Of a stretch of DNA of 64,000 bases, positions 49,360 to 61,568 are shown in pieces. The translations under genes were made by a program, and so were the position numbers. The notes beneath the pieces are model-generated. The model ran no database searches, was not told the origin of the DNA, and saw only the letters and a program-made list of their open reading frames with translations. This stretch comes from Xanthomonas euvesicatoria pv. euvesicatoria (GTDB taxonomy: Bacteria > Pseudomonadota > Gammaproteobacteria > Xanthomonadales > Xanthomonadaceae), in NCBI RefSeq assembly GCF_020880415.1, contig NZ_JAJIUJ010000038.1, positions 124,001 through 188,000 of the forward strand. Direction: 5' to 3'. Positions within the stretch are counted from its first letter, which is position 1; each line of letters starts with the position of its first letter.

Positions 49360-49515
49360 GGGGTGCCGCCGCCAGTGCGGGCATGCCCGTTATACTCATG
49401 CCCCATTGCCGGTTCCACGGCCCGCGGATCTTATGGATCAAGGGCTTGGGCGCTGGCTTCACAGGAAAAGTACCTGCCGGCTTCGTCCGCGCGGTGCCCG
49501 GAATCTCCAGCCCCC

Positions 49516-52500
49516 ATGCGCCTGTCCACGATCAAGCTGTCCGGTTTCAAGTCGTTCGTCGACCCGACCACGTTGCACCTGCCCACCAACATGACCGGCA
49601 TCGTCGGCCCCAATGGTTGCGGCAAGTCCAACATCATCGACGCGGTGCGCTGGGTGATGGGCGAAAGCTCGGCCAGCCGCCTGCGTGGCGATTCGCTGAC
49701 CGACGTGATCTTTTCCGGCTCTTCGGCACGCAAGCCGGTATCGCAGGCGACGGTGGAGCTGATCTTCGACAACTCCGACCACACCATCAGTGGCGAGTTC
49801 GCCTCGTTCAACGAGATCTCGGTCAAGCGCCTGGTCAGCCGCGACGGCAATAGCGCCTACTACCTCAATGGCACCAAGTGCCGGCGCCGCGACATCACCG
49901 ATCTGTTCCTGGGCACCGGCCTTGGGCCGCGCAGCTACTCGATCATTGAGCAGGGCATGATCAGCCAGATCATCGAAGCGCGCCCGGAAGACCTGCGCGT
50001 CTATCTGGAAGAAGCCGCCGGCATTTCCAAGTACAAGGAGCGCCGCAAGGAAACCGAGACGCGTATTCGGCATACGCGCGAAAACCTCGACCGTCTGAGC
50101 GACCTGCGCGAAGAAATCACCAAGCAGTTGGCGCATCTGCAGCGCCAGGCGCGGCAGGCCGAGCAGTACCAGGCACTGCAGGAAGAGCGCCGGATCAAGG
50201 ACGCCGAGTGGAAGGCGCTGGAATACCGCGGTCTGGATGGTCGGTTGCAGGGCCTGCGCGAGAAGTTGAATCAGGAAGAGACACGCCTGCAGCAATTGAT
50301 TGCCGAGCAACGCGATGCCGAAGCACGCATCGAGACCGGCCGCGTGCGCCGCGAAGAAGCCGCCGAAGCGGTGGCCAAGGCACAAGCCGACGTCTACCAG
50401 GTCGGTGGCGCGTTGGCGCGTATCGAGCAGCAGATCCAGCACCAACGCGAACTCTCGCATCGCTTGCACAAGGCGCGCGATGAGGCGCAGAGCCAGCTGC
50501 AGGAATTGACCCAGCACATCAGCGGCGACTCGGCCAAATTGAGCGTGCTGCGCGAAGCGGTCGCCGCTGCCGAACCGCAACTGGAGCAACTGCGCGAAGA
50601 CCACGAATTCCGCCAGGAGTCGCTACGCGAAGCCGAAGCGCGGCTGGCCGACTGGCAGCAGCGCTGGGAAACCCATAACCGCGACACCGGCGAAGCCTCG
50701 CGTGCCGGTGAAGTGGAGCGCACGCGCGTCGATTATCTGGACCGCCAGGCACTGGAAGCCGACCGCCGCCGCGAAGCACTGGTCAACGAGCGTGCCGGGC
50801 TGGACCTGGACGCATTGGCCGAGGCGTTCGAGCAGATCGAACTGCGCCATGAAACCCAGAAGACCTCGCTGGACGGCCTGACCGAGCAGGTCGAGGCGCG
50901 CAAGCACGCGCTCGCTGGGCTGCAGGAACAGCAACGCGCCAGCCAGGGCGAGCTGGCCGAAGTGCGCAAACAGGCGCAGGCTGCGCGTGGCCGGCTGTCG
51001 TCGCTGGAAACCCTGCAGCAGGCCGCGCTCGGCCAGGAGCAGGGCGCCGCAGTGGCGTGGCTGAAGTCGCGCGGACTGGATTCGGCCGCGCGCGTGGGCG
51101 AGCGCATCAGCGTCGAGAGTGGCTGGGAAAACGCGGTCGAAGGCGCCTTGGGGCAGTTGATCGAAGGCGTGCTGGTGGAGGCGCCGGAGCAACTGGTCGA
51201 CGCGCTGGGCGAGTTGGGCGATGGTCGCATCGCGCTGGTGTCCAGTGCCACTGACAATGCGAGCTTCGCGCCGACCTCGCTGGCCGCCAAGGTGCAGGGG
51301 CCGATCGCGATCCGTCGCCTGCTTGCGCGTCTGCACACCGCCGAGGATCTGGACGCTGCGCGCACGCTGCAACGCAGCCTGCCCGAAGGCGATTCGGTGA
51401 TCACCCGCACTGGCGAGCGGCTGGGCGAGGGTTGGGTGCGCGTCTCGCGCTCGGGCGCGGCCAAGCAGGGCGCGTTGCTGCGTGAGCGCGAGATTCAAGA
51501 ACTGCGTACGCAGATCGAAACCTTGCAGGAGCGCGAAGCCGAGCTTGAACATCAGCTCTCCAGCTTTCGCGAACAATCGCTGGCGGCAGAGCAGCAGCGC
51601 GAAGACGCGCAGCGCCAGCTGTACATGGCGCACCGCAGCGTTTCCGAACTGGCCGGGCAATTGCAGAGTCAGCAGGGCAAGGTCGAGGCGGCGCGCACGC
51701 GCATCGAGCGCATCGAAACCGAATTGGCGCAACTGCTGGAAACGCTGGACACCAGCCGCGAGCAGGCCCGCGAGGCGCGCGCAAAACTCGAAGATGCGGT
51801 CACCTTGATGGGCGATCTGCAGGGTACGCGCGAAGCGCTGGAAAGCGAGCGCCGTCAACTCACCGATGCACGCGATCAGGCGCGCGATGCCGCGCGCGGC
51901 GTGCGCGATGCGATGCATGCATTGGCGCTGACGCTGGAGTCGCAACGCACCCAGATCGCATCGCTGAGCCAGACCCTGGAACGCATGGACAGCCAGCGCG
52001 GGCAGCTCGATACGCGCCTGGAAGATCTGGTCGCCCAGCTGAGCGAAGGCGATTCGCCGGTGGAAACACTGGAACACGAACATCAGGCCGCGTTGAGCGA
52101 ACGCGTGCGCACCGAGCGCGCGCTGGGCGAAGCGCGCACCCTGCTCGACAGCATCGACAGCGAGCTGCGCAGCTTCGAACAGACCCGCCAACAACGCGAC
52201 GAACAAGCGCTGGCGCAGCGCGAGCGCATTTCGCAACGCAAGCTCGATCAACAGGCGCTGGTGCTCAATGCCGAGCAACTGGAAGCGGCGGTGGTCAAGG
52301 CGGGCTTCGTGCTGGAAGACGTGGTCAACGGGTTGCCCGAGGCGGCCAACGTGGCCGAATGGGAAGCGGCCGTTGGCCAGATCGACGCGCGCATGCGTCG
52401 CCTGGAGCCGGTGAACCTGGCCGCCATCCAGGAGTACGGCGAGGCCGCGCAACGCTCCGAATACCTGGACGCGCAGAACCTGGATCTCAACACCGCGCTG

Positions 52501-53019
52501 GAAACGCTGGAAGAAGCCATTCGCAAGATCGATCGCGAGACCCGCGGCCGCTTCAAGGACACCTTCGACCGCGTCAACTCCGGCGTGCAGGCGCTGTACC
52601 CGCGCCTGTTCGGCGGCGGCCATGCGTATCTGGAACTCACCGGCGAAGACCTGCTCGACACCGGCGTCACCATCATGGCGCGCCCGCCGGGCAAGCGCGT
52701 GTCGAGCATTTCGCTGCTTTCCGGCGGCGAGAAGGCAATGACTGCGGTGGCGCTGGTGTTTGCGATCTTCCAGCTCAACCCGGCGCCGTTCTGCCTGCTC
52801 GACGAAGTGGACGCGCCGCTGGACGAAGCCAATGTCGGCCGTCTTGCCAACATGGTGCGCGAGATGAGCGAAAAGGTGCAGTTCCTGTTCGTCAGCCACA
52901 ACAAGGCCACGATGGAAGCCGCGCGCCAGCTCTCCGGCGTGACCATGCGCGAGCCGGGCGTCAGCCGTCTGGTCAGCGTGGACTTGGAAGAGGCCGCACG
53001 TTTGGCGGGTGCGGCATGA
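49516..53019 (+). CDS. smc: Chromosome segregation protein SMC
   Basis: 1167 residues. Walker A GPNGCGKS is at 31-38, long coiled coils surround a hinge near 520-630, the C-terminal signature LSGGEK is at 1068-1073, and Walker B LLDEVDAPLDEAN follows. It compacts and separates chromosomes with ScpAB, whose genes are not in the window. Start MRLSTIKLSGFKSF; a TATACT -10-like element lies about 120 bp upstream. Confidence 0.97.
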   Translation: MRLSTIKLSGFKSFVDPTTLHLPTNMTGIVGPNGCGKSNIIDAVRWVMGESSASRLRGDSLTDVIFSGSSARKPVSQATVELIFDNSDHTISGEFASFNEISVKRLVSRDGNSAYYLNGTKCRRRDITDLFLGTGLGPRSYSIIEQGMISQIIEARPEDLRVYLEEAAGISKYKERRKETETRIRHTRENLDRLSDLREEITKQLAHLQRQARQAEQYQALQEERRIKDAEWKALEYRGLDGRLQGLREKLNQEETRLQQLIAEQRDAEARIETGRVRREEAAEAVAKAQADVYQVGGALARIEQQIQHQRELSHRLHKARDEAQSQLQELTQHISGDSAKLSVLREAVAAAEPQLEQLREDHEFRQESLREAEARLADWQQRWETHNRDTGEASRAGEVERTRVDYLDRQALEADRRREALVNERAGLDLDALAEAFEQIELRHETQKTSLDGLTEQVEARKHALAGLQEQQRASQGELAEVRKQAQAARGRLSSLETLQQAALGQEQGAAVAWLKSRGLDSAARVGERISVESGWENAVEGALGQLIEGVLVEAPEQLVDALGELGDGRIALVSSATDNASFAPTSLAAKVQGPIAIRRLLARLHTAEDLDAARTLQRSLPEGDSVITRTGERLGEGWVRVSRSGAAKQGALLREREIQELRTQIETLQEREAELEHQLSSFREQSLAAEQQREDAQRQLYMAHRSVSELAGQLQSQQGKVEAARTRIERIETELAQLLETLDTSREQAREARAKLEDAVTLMGDLQGTREALESERRQLTDARDQARDAARGVRDAMHALALTLESQRTQIASLSQTLERMDSQRGQLDTRLEDLVAQLSEGDSPVETLEHEHQAALSERVRTERALGEARTLLDSIDSELRSFEQTRQQRDEQALAQRERISQRKLDQQALVLNAEQLEAAVVKAGFVLEDVVNGLPEAANVAEWEAAVGQIDARMRRLEPVNLAAIQEYGEAAQRSEYLDAQNLDLNTALETLEEAIRKIDRETRGRFKDTFDRVNSGVQALYPRLFGGGHAYLELTGEDLLDTGVTIMARPPGKRVSSISLLSGGEKAMTAVALVFAIFQLNPAPFCLLDEVDAPLDEANVGRLANMVREMSEKVQFLFVSHNKATMEAARQLSGVTMREPGVSRLVSVDLEEAARLAGAA

Positions 53020-53075
53020 CGTGCCATGCTTGTTGGAATAACGACACCTGTCACTCTTATGCGGAGGCACGCTGA

Positions 53076-53807
53076 ATGTCCGACATGGCCATGATCCGGA
53101 TCGGGATCCTGATCGCTGGACTGCTGCTGGTCGCGGCCATCTTCCTGTTTGGTCGCCCGAAGAAATCGCCGCAAGGGCGCCGGGTCGACAAGGACGAGGG
53201 CCAGCCGCGCGAACGGCGCGAGCCGGTGATTTCCAGCGAGTTTGGTGTGGAGGATGACGCTGCAGAACGCGCAGAAGGCGTCGAGCAGAGCGAGCTCAAC
53301 CTGGAAGGGCAGGATGCTTCCGGCGGTAACGAGGTCGGCAAGCGCCCGAACCAGGATTTCGACAAGATCGTGTCGTTGTTCGTGGCCGCCAAGGCGGGCC
53401 AGGTGCTGCGCGGCGAAGATGTGGTGGTGGCCGCAGAGAAGACCGGGCTGGTGTTCGGCCACATGAACGTGTTCCACCGCCTGGTGGAAGGCCATCCGGA
53501 GCGCGGGCCGATCTTCAGCATGGCCAGCATCCTCAAGCCCGGCAGTTTCGACATGGCCAACATCCGCGAGATGCAGACGCCGGCGATTGCGTTCTTCCTC
53601 ACGCTGCCGGCACCGATGACTGCGCTCGACGCCTGGGAAAAAATGCTGCCCACCGTGCAGCGCATGGCCGAGCTGCTGGATGGCGTCGTTTTGGACGACA
53701 GCCGCAATGCGTTGGGCCGCCAGCGTGTTGCGCATATCCGCGACGAACTGCGCGCCTACGATCGCCAGCACCAGGCACCGCCGCTGACCAAGTCGCCGCG
53801 CTGGTGA
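53076..53807 (+). CDS. zipA: Cell division protein ZipA
   Basis: 243 residues. An N-terminal membrane helix (about 6-26) precedes a charged flexible linker (about 28-95) and a C-terminal FtsZ-binding domain (about 100-235, DFDKIVSLFVAAK and FFLTLPAPM). It tethers FtsZ to the membrane at the septum. It lies 56 bp after smc; a small membrane gene follows. Confidence 0.95.
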   Translation: MSDMAMIRIGILIAGLLLVAAIFLFGRPKKSPQGRRVDKDEGQPRERREPVISSEFGVEDDAAERAEGVEQSELNLEGQDASGGNEVGKRPNQDFDKIVSLFVAAKAGQVLRGEDVVVAAEKTGLVFGHMNVFHRLVEGHPERGPIFSMASILKPGSFDMANIREMQTPAIAFFLTLPAPMTALDAWEKMLPTVQRMAELLDGVVLDDSRNALGRQRVAHIRDELRAYDRQHQAPPLTKSPRW

Positions 53808-53813
53808 GTTGAC

Positions 53814-54197
53814 ATGTTGAGCCTGCAGGGCGTGTTGGCGGTGGCATTGCTGCTGGTGCTGTGGGCGATCTTGGCGATGCCGTTGTTGTGGATCTTCACC
53901 AGGATCGCCGCGCGCCTGCGCAAAAGGCCGCGACATTCGCCCTGGGTGGTCGTGGGCTTTGCTGCCGCGATCACGTTGCTGGTCGCGCCGGTGCCGACGC
54001 CTTTCGTCAGCGTGTTCATGCCGCACGCCATCGCGCTGCTGGATCGCCGCTATTACCTGCACATCCTGCAAGGCCCGCCGCTACTGCACGAGCTGCTGTT
54101 GTGGAACGCCGGCTCGATGGCGCTGACCTTCGTCATCAGCTATCTGTGGATCCGCCGCACGCTGCGCGCACCGGAGCCTGATGGGTTGGATCGCTAG
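53814..54197 (+). CDS. Unknown small membrane protein after zipA
   Basis: 127 residues with three hydrophobic segments (about 4-32, 43-75 and 100-118). Starts 6 bp after zipA, so co-transcribed. No family recognised. It separates zipA from ligA, which are often direct neighbours. Confidence 0.65.
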   Translation: MLSLQGVLAVALLLVLWAILAMPLLWIFTRIAARLRKRPRHSPWVVVGFAAAITLLVAPVPTPFVSVFMPHAIALLDRRYYLHILQGPPLLHELLLWNAGSMALTFVISYLWIRRTLRAPEPDGLDR

Positions 54198-54204
54198 GAA
54201 CTTT

Positions 54205-54345
54205 AAGCCCCTCTCCTGCGGGAGAGGGGGTGAGGGTACGGGGCGAAGCCCTCGTGCAGCCGGACAACGCCAGGCGTCGCTCGCACCCTCATCCACCCCT
54301 TCGGGGCACCTTCTCCCCCATGAAGGAGGACAATGTCCCGAGTGG
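54205..54345. repeat. CCCTCTCCTGCGGGAGAGGG-type element
   Basis: Starts CCCCTCTCCTGCGGGAGAGGGGGTGAGGG and ends CACCTTCTCCCCCATGAAGG. A strong first hairpin (CCCTCTCC/GGAGAGGG). It lies between convergent genes and could terminate both. Related to 47603-47840 and 2938-2990. Confidence 0.7.
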
Positions 54346-54374
54346 AGAAGGATCTACCATTCAGTACTGAGTGC

Positions 54375-55511
54375 TCAACGCTTGGCTTTCCCGAATGCCT
54401 CGCGGAAGCGCAGCATTTCCGCTTCGGTCCCCACGCTGACGCGCACGCGCTTGGGCCAGATCGGCCAGCTGCGGCCGACGATGACGCCCTGCTTTTGCAT
54501 CGAATCGGCGAACACGCTCGCATCGCGCTTGACGTCCAGCAGGAAGCAGTTGGCTTGCGAGGGCAGGCAGGTGTAGCCCTTGCCCTTGAGCCAGGCGATG
54601 GTCTCCTCGCGCACCCGGGCGTTCTCGGCGCGGCGGGTCTGCACCAGCAGCGGGTCGCGCAGGCTGGCGATACCGGCGGCCATTGCCGGAACCGACACCG
54701 GGTTGCTGCCGAAAGCGGCAAGTTTGGTCTGCAGGCCGGGCGGGGCCAGGGCGGCGCCCAGGCGCAGGCCGGCCATGCCGTAGAGCTTGGAGAAGCTGCG
54801 CAGCACGATCAGATCCTGGCGCTGACGCACCAGATCGGCCACCGAGGGCTCGTTGCTGTAGTGGATGTACGCCTCGTCGACCACCAGCACGGCGCTGGCC
54901 GGTTTGTTGGCCAGCAACCATTCGATGTCGGCGCGCGGGGTGATGGCGCCGGTGGCGTTGCCGGGGTTGCACAGATACAGCATGCCGGCAGTCGGGTCGG
55001 CCTTGGCCATCGCCTTGACGTCATGCGCGCCATCGGCACGCAGCGGCACCTTGCGTACGGCCACGCCGCGGGCGGTGGCGCTTTCGATCAACGGGTCGAA
55101 GCTCGGGTCGGCCACCACCAGCCCTGCACGCGCGGACGTGAACAGGCTGCCGGCACGGTTCAGCGCGTCCCGCGACCCGGGGAATAACGACAGATGATCG
55201 TTGGGCAGCTGCAGCTCGCCGGTCATCAGGTTACGCAGATCCTGCTCCATCTCGAGCAGGTAGCGGCCCGAGCGTGCCAGCGAACGGGTGGCAGCGTCCA
55301 AGGCGGCCGGGGCAGGCCCGAGCGGATGCTCGTTGAGGTTGAGGTAGACCGTGCCGGCCGCCGCGGCCACGCCCGGCGTTGCCGCCGCCGCGGCGCGCTT
55401 GCGGGCCGCTTCGGCTGCGGGTGCCAGCCCCAGTGCGGAAACCGCCACGCCGGTGGTAGCGAGGCTGAGAAACGAACGGCGCGAGACGGGCAACGACACG
55501 GCGAACTCCAT
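54375..55511 (-). CDS. HisC-like PLP aminotransferase with Tat signal
   Basis: 378 residues. An N-terminal twin-arginine motif SRRSFLSLA and hydrophobic stretch are followed by AEAARKRAA. The rest is a class I/II (HisC-type) fold with LNLNEHPLGP, LYLCNPGNATG, VVDEAYIHY and the PLP lysine Lys242 in SFSKLYGMAGLR. Probably exported and active in the periplasm, which is unusual for a PLP enzyme. Substrate unknown; it may not make histidinol phosphate. Confidence 0.88.
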   Translation of the reverse strand: MEFAVSLPVSRRSFLSLATTGVAVSALGLAPAAEAARKRAAAAATPGVAAAAGTVYLNLNEHPLGPAPAALDAATRSLARSGRYLLEMEQDLRNLMTGELQLPNDHLSLFPGSRDALNRAGSLFTSARAGLVVADPSFDPLIESATARGVAVRKVPLRADGAHDVKAMAKADPTAGMLYLCNPGNATGAITPRADIEWLLANKPASAVLVVDEAYIHYSNEPSVADLVRQRQDLIVLRSFSKLYGMAGLRLGAALAPPGLQTKLAAFGSNPVSVPAMAAGIASLRDPLLVQTRRAENARVREETIAWLKGKGYTCLPSQANCFLLDVKRDASVFADSMQKQGVIVGRSWPIWPKRVRVSVGTEAEMLRFREAFGKAKR

Positions 55512-59301
<3,790 letters not shown>

Positions 59302-59409
59302 GTCATCTGGCTGTCATTGGCGCCGTATTGCTATCTTCACATTGATGATGCTCTCATCTTCACGTCCACGGGGGCGCGACGAAGATCGTTCGGGGTGAGG
59401 ATTGTCGGC

Positions 59410-60096
59410 ATGAAGTGGCTGGTCAGCTTATGCGGTTTGTGGTGCTTGCCGCTGCTGCTGCTCGCCGATGCGCGCGCGTCCGACCGCGCAGCCGGCGTGG
59501 TGCGCTGCGAGTCCAAGGACCTGGCGCGCGTGCACTGCGCGATGGACACCGCCCAAGGCGTGCAACTGGTGCGCCAGCTCTCCGAAACCAGCTGCATCCG
59601 CGGTAGCGAATGGGATGTCGAACGCGACGGCGTGTGGGTCGAACAAGGCTGCCGCGCCGAATTCGCAGCGACCCGTGCGAAGACCGCAACCGTGATGCGC
59701 CGCGTGGTGCGCTGCGATTCCAACGGCGGCACGGTGGCCTGCCCGGTGGTGCTGCGGGGCGCGCCGGTGCGGCTGCTGCGGCAACGCTCGATGTGGCCAT
59801 GCAAGGAAGGGCGCACCTGGGGCGTTCGCCGCAACGAAATCTGGGTCTCGCGTGGATGCGACGGCGAATTCGAAGTGGGCGCAGAAGATGGCTCCGGCTT
59901 CGTCGCGGTGCCGCGCATGGTTACCTGCGAATCGAAGAAAAGCGCGCGGCGCACCTGCGGGGTGTCGGTGGAACGTGCGGTGCGCCTGGGCCGGCAGATG
60001 TCCAAAACGCCCTGCGTGGAAGGCCAGACCTGGGGCTGGAGCCGCGACGGGGTGTGGGTGAACGACGGCTGCCGCGCCGAGTTCATCGTCGACTGA
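59410..60096 (+). CDS. DUF3011 protein with three Cys-rich repeats
   Basis: 228 residues. A signal peptide (about 1-23) precedes three similar units, each with RCES/RCDS, two or more Cys and a W..x(R/E)..(I/V)WV..GC..EF ending (for example WGVRRNEIWVSRGCDGEF). Secreted or periplasmic. Function unknown. The stop codon touches the repeat element at 60096. Confidence 0.85.
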   Translation: MKWLVSLCGLWCLPLLLLADARASDRAAGVVRCESKDLARVHCAMDTAQGVQLVRQLSETSCIRGSEWDVERDGVWVEQGCRAEFAATRAKTATVMRRVVRCDSNGGTVACPVVLRGAPVRLLRQRSMWPCKEGRTWGVRRNEIWVSRGCDGEFEVGAEDGSGFVAVPRMVTCESKKSARRTCGVSVERAVRLGRQMSKTPCVEGQTWGWSRDGVWVNDGCRAEFIVD

Positions 60097-60238
60097 GAGC
60101 GGCCAACACGACATCGCGCGCAGTCGTCAGGCGGGTCGGGACGACGCGCCGTCAGCGCAGGTGTACGAGTGGTACCTGCCGATTCCGGGCACCGGCCGCG
60201 GCCGCCTGCCGGCTGCGCAGTGGGTTTGTTCGCCGCGC
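60096..60238 (+). repeat. ~145-bp element with terminal inverted repeats, copy B
   Basis: Begins AGAGCGGCCAACACGAC, with core GTGTACGAGTGGTACCTGCCGATTCCGGGCACCGGCCGC, and ends GGGTTTGTTCGCCGCGCC. It aligns with the reverse complement of 31496-31640. Its ends are more worn than those of copy A. The A of the DUF3011 stop codon is its first base. Confidence 0.78.
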
Positions 60239-60294
60239 CAAGGCCGCGCGGTCGTGCAACGGCGCAGGCGCTGCGCGCGCCTTACAATGGGCGC

Positions 60295-61359
60295 ATGAAC
60301 GACAGCGCCCATATCGATTACGCCCGCTACGACCACATCCGGCCACTGCTGTGGACCGGCGATGCCCTTGAGTTGCTCGACCAACGCAAGCTGCCCTTCG
60401 AGGTGGCGCATGTGCGTTGCGACAGCAGCGACGCGGTGGCCGAGGCGATCCATTCCCTGGCCGTGCGCGGTGCGCCGGCGATCGGCATCGCGGCAGGTTG
60501 GGGCGTGGTGCTGGCCGCGCGCGACATCGCTGCCGACGACGGCAGCGCTGCGCTGCAGAAGCTGGAGCCGGCGCTGCTGCGGCTCAACGCGGCGCGTCCG
60601 ACTGCCGTCAACCTGGCCTGGGCGCTGATGCGCATGCGCCGCGTACTGGGCGCGGCCGGCGCCGACTGGCGCGAGGTGATCGCGCGCGAGGCGCAGGCCA
60701 TCGCCGATGAAGACCTGGCCGCCAACCGCCACATGGGCGCGCTTGGCGCCGCGTTGATCGCACCTGGCAGCGGCGTGCTCACCCATTGCAACACCGGCTC
60801 GCTGGCCACCGCCGGCTTTGGCACCGCACTGGGCGTGATCCGCGCCGGCATGGCGCAACAGCGCATTGCCAAGGTGTTCGCCGGAGAGACCCGGCCGTGG
60901 CTGCAGGGCGCACGCCTGACCGTGTGGGAGCTGCAGCAGGACGGTATCGACGCCACCCTGATCGCCGATTCGGCGGCCTCGCATCTGATGAAATCCGGAC
61001 TGGTGCAGTGGGTGATCGTCGGCGCCGATCGCATCTGCGCCAATGGTGATACCGCCAACAAGATCGGCACCTACCAGCTGGCCATCGCCGCCCGCCACCA
61101 CGGGGTCAAATTCATGGTGGTGGCGCCGTCGTCCACGGTGGATATGGCAACGGCCAGCGGGGACCAGATCGAGATCGAGCAACGCGATCCCGGCGAGTTG
61201 TTCGGCGTGGGCGGGGTCAGGACGGTGGCCGATGGCATCCATGCCTGGAACCCGGTTTTCGACGTCACTCCGGGCGATCTGATCGACGCAATCGTCACCG
61301 AACGCGGCGTGATCGCGCAGCCGGACCTGGCGCGGATGCAGGCCGCCTTCGGCGCCTGA
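60295..61359 (+). CDS. mtnA: Methylthioribose-1-phosphate isomerase
   Basis: 354 residues. Catalytic Cys165 in [10 protein letters not shown] and Asp245 in GADRI are present. It converts methylthioribose-1-phosphate to the ribulose form in methionine salvage. A TACAAT -10-like motif ends 6 bp before the ATG, so the transcript may be leaderless. No other mtn gene is in the window. Confidence 0.96.
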   Translation: MNDSAHIDYARYDHIRPLLWTGDALELLDQRKLPFEVAHVRCDSSDAVAEAIHSLAVRGAPAIGIAAGWGVVLAARDIAADDGSAALQKLEPALLRLNAARPTAVNLAWALMRMRRVLGAAGADWREVIAREAQAIADEDLAANRHMGALGAALIAPGSGVLTHCNTGSLATAGFGTALGVIRAGMAQQRIAKVFAGETRPWLQGARLTVWELQQDGIDATLIADSAASHLMKSGLVQWVIVGADRICANGDTANKIGTYQLAIAARHHGVKFMVVAPSSTVDMATASGDQIEIEQRDPGELFGVGGVRTVADGIHAWNPVFDVTPGDLIDAIVTERGVIAQPDLARMQAAFGA

Positions 61360-61568
61360 GCCCGGGGCCGGCCGCCCGGCTTCCAACGCCGCCCAAACTC
61401 CCTGCAAGTGCTTGTTTCTGGCTGGTAAAGCGGAGGCGTCGGGATGCCCTGCCGTGGTACAATCCGGCGCTTGAATCGCTCGGCGGGAGCGTGGGGTCGG
61501 CAGCCTGATGCAAGGGCGCTCCCGACGCGGCTTTCCGGCTCGCCCGCCACCTCACATACGGAACCCGA

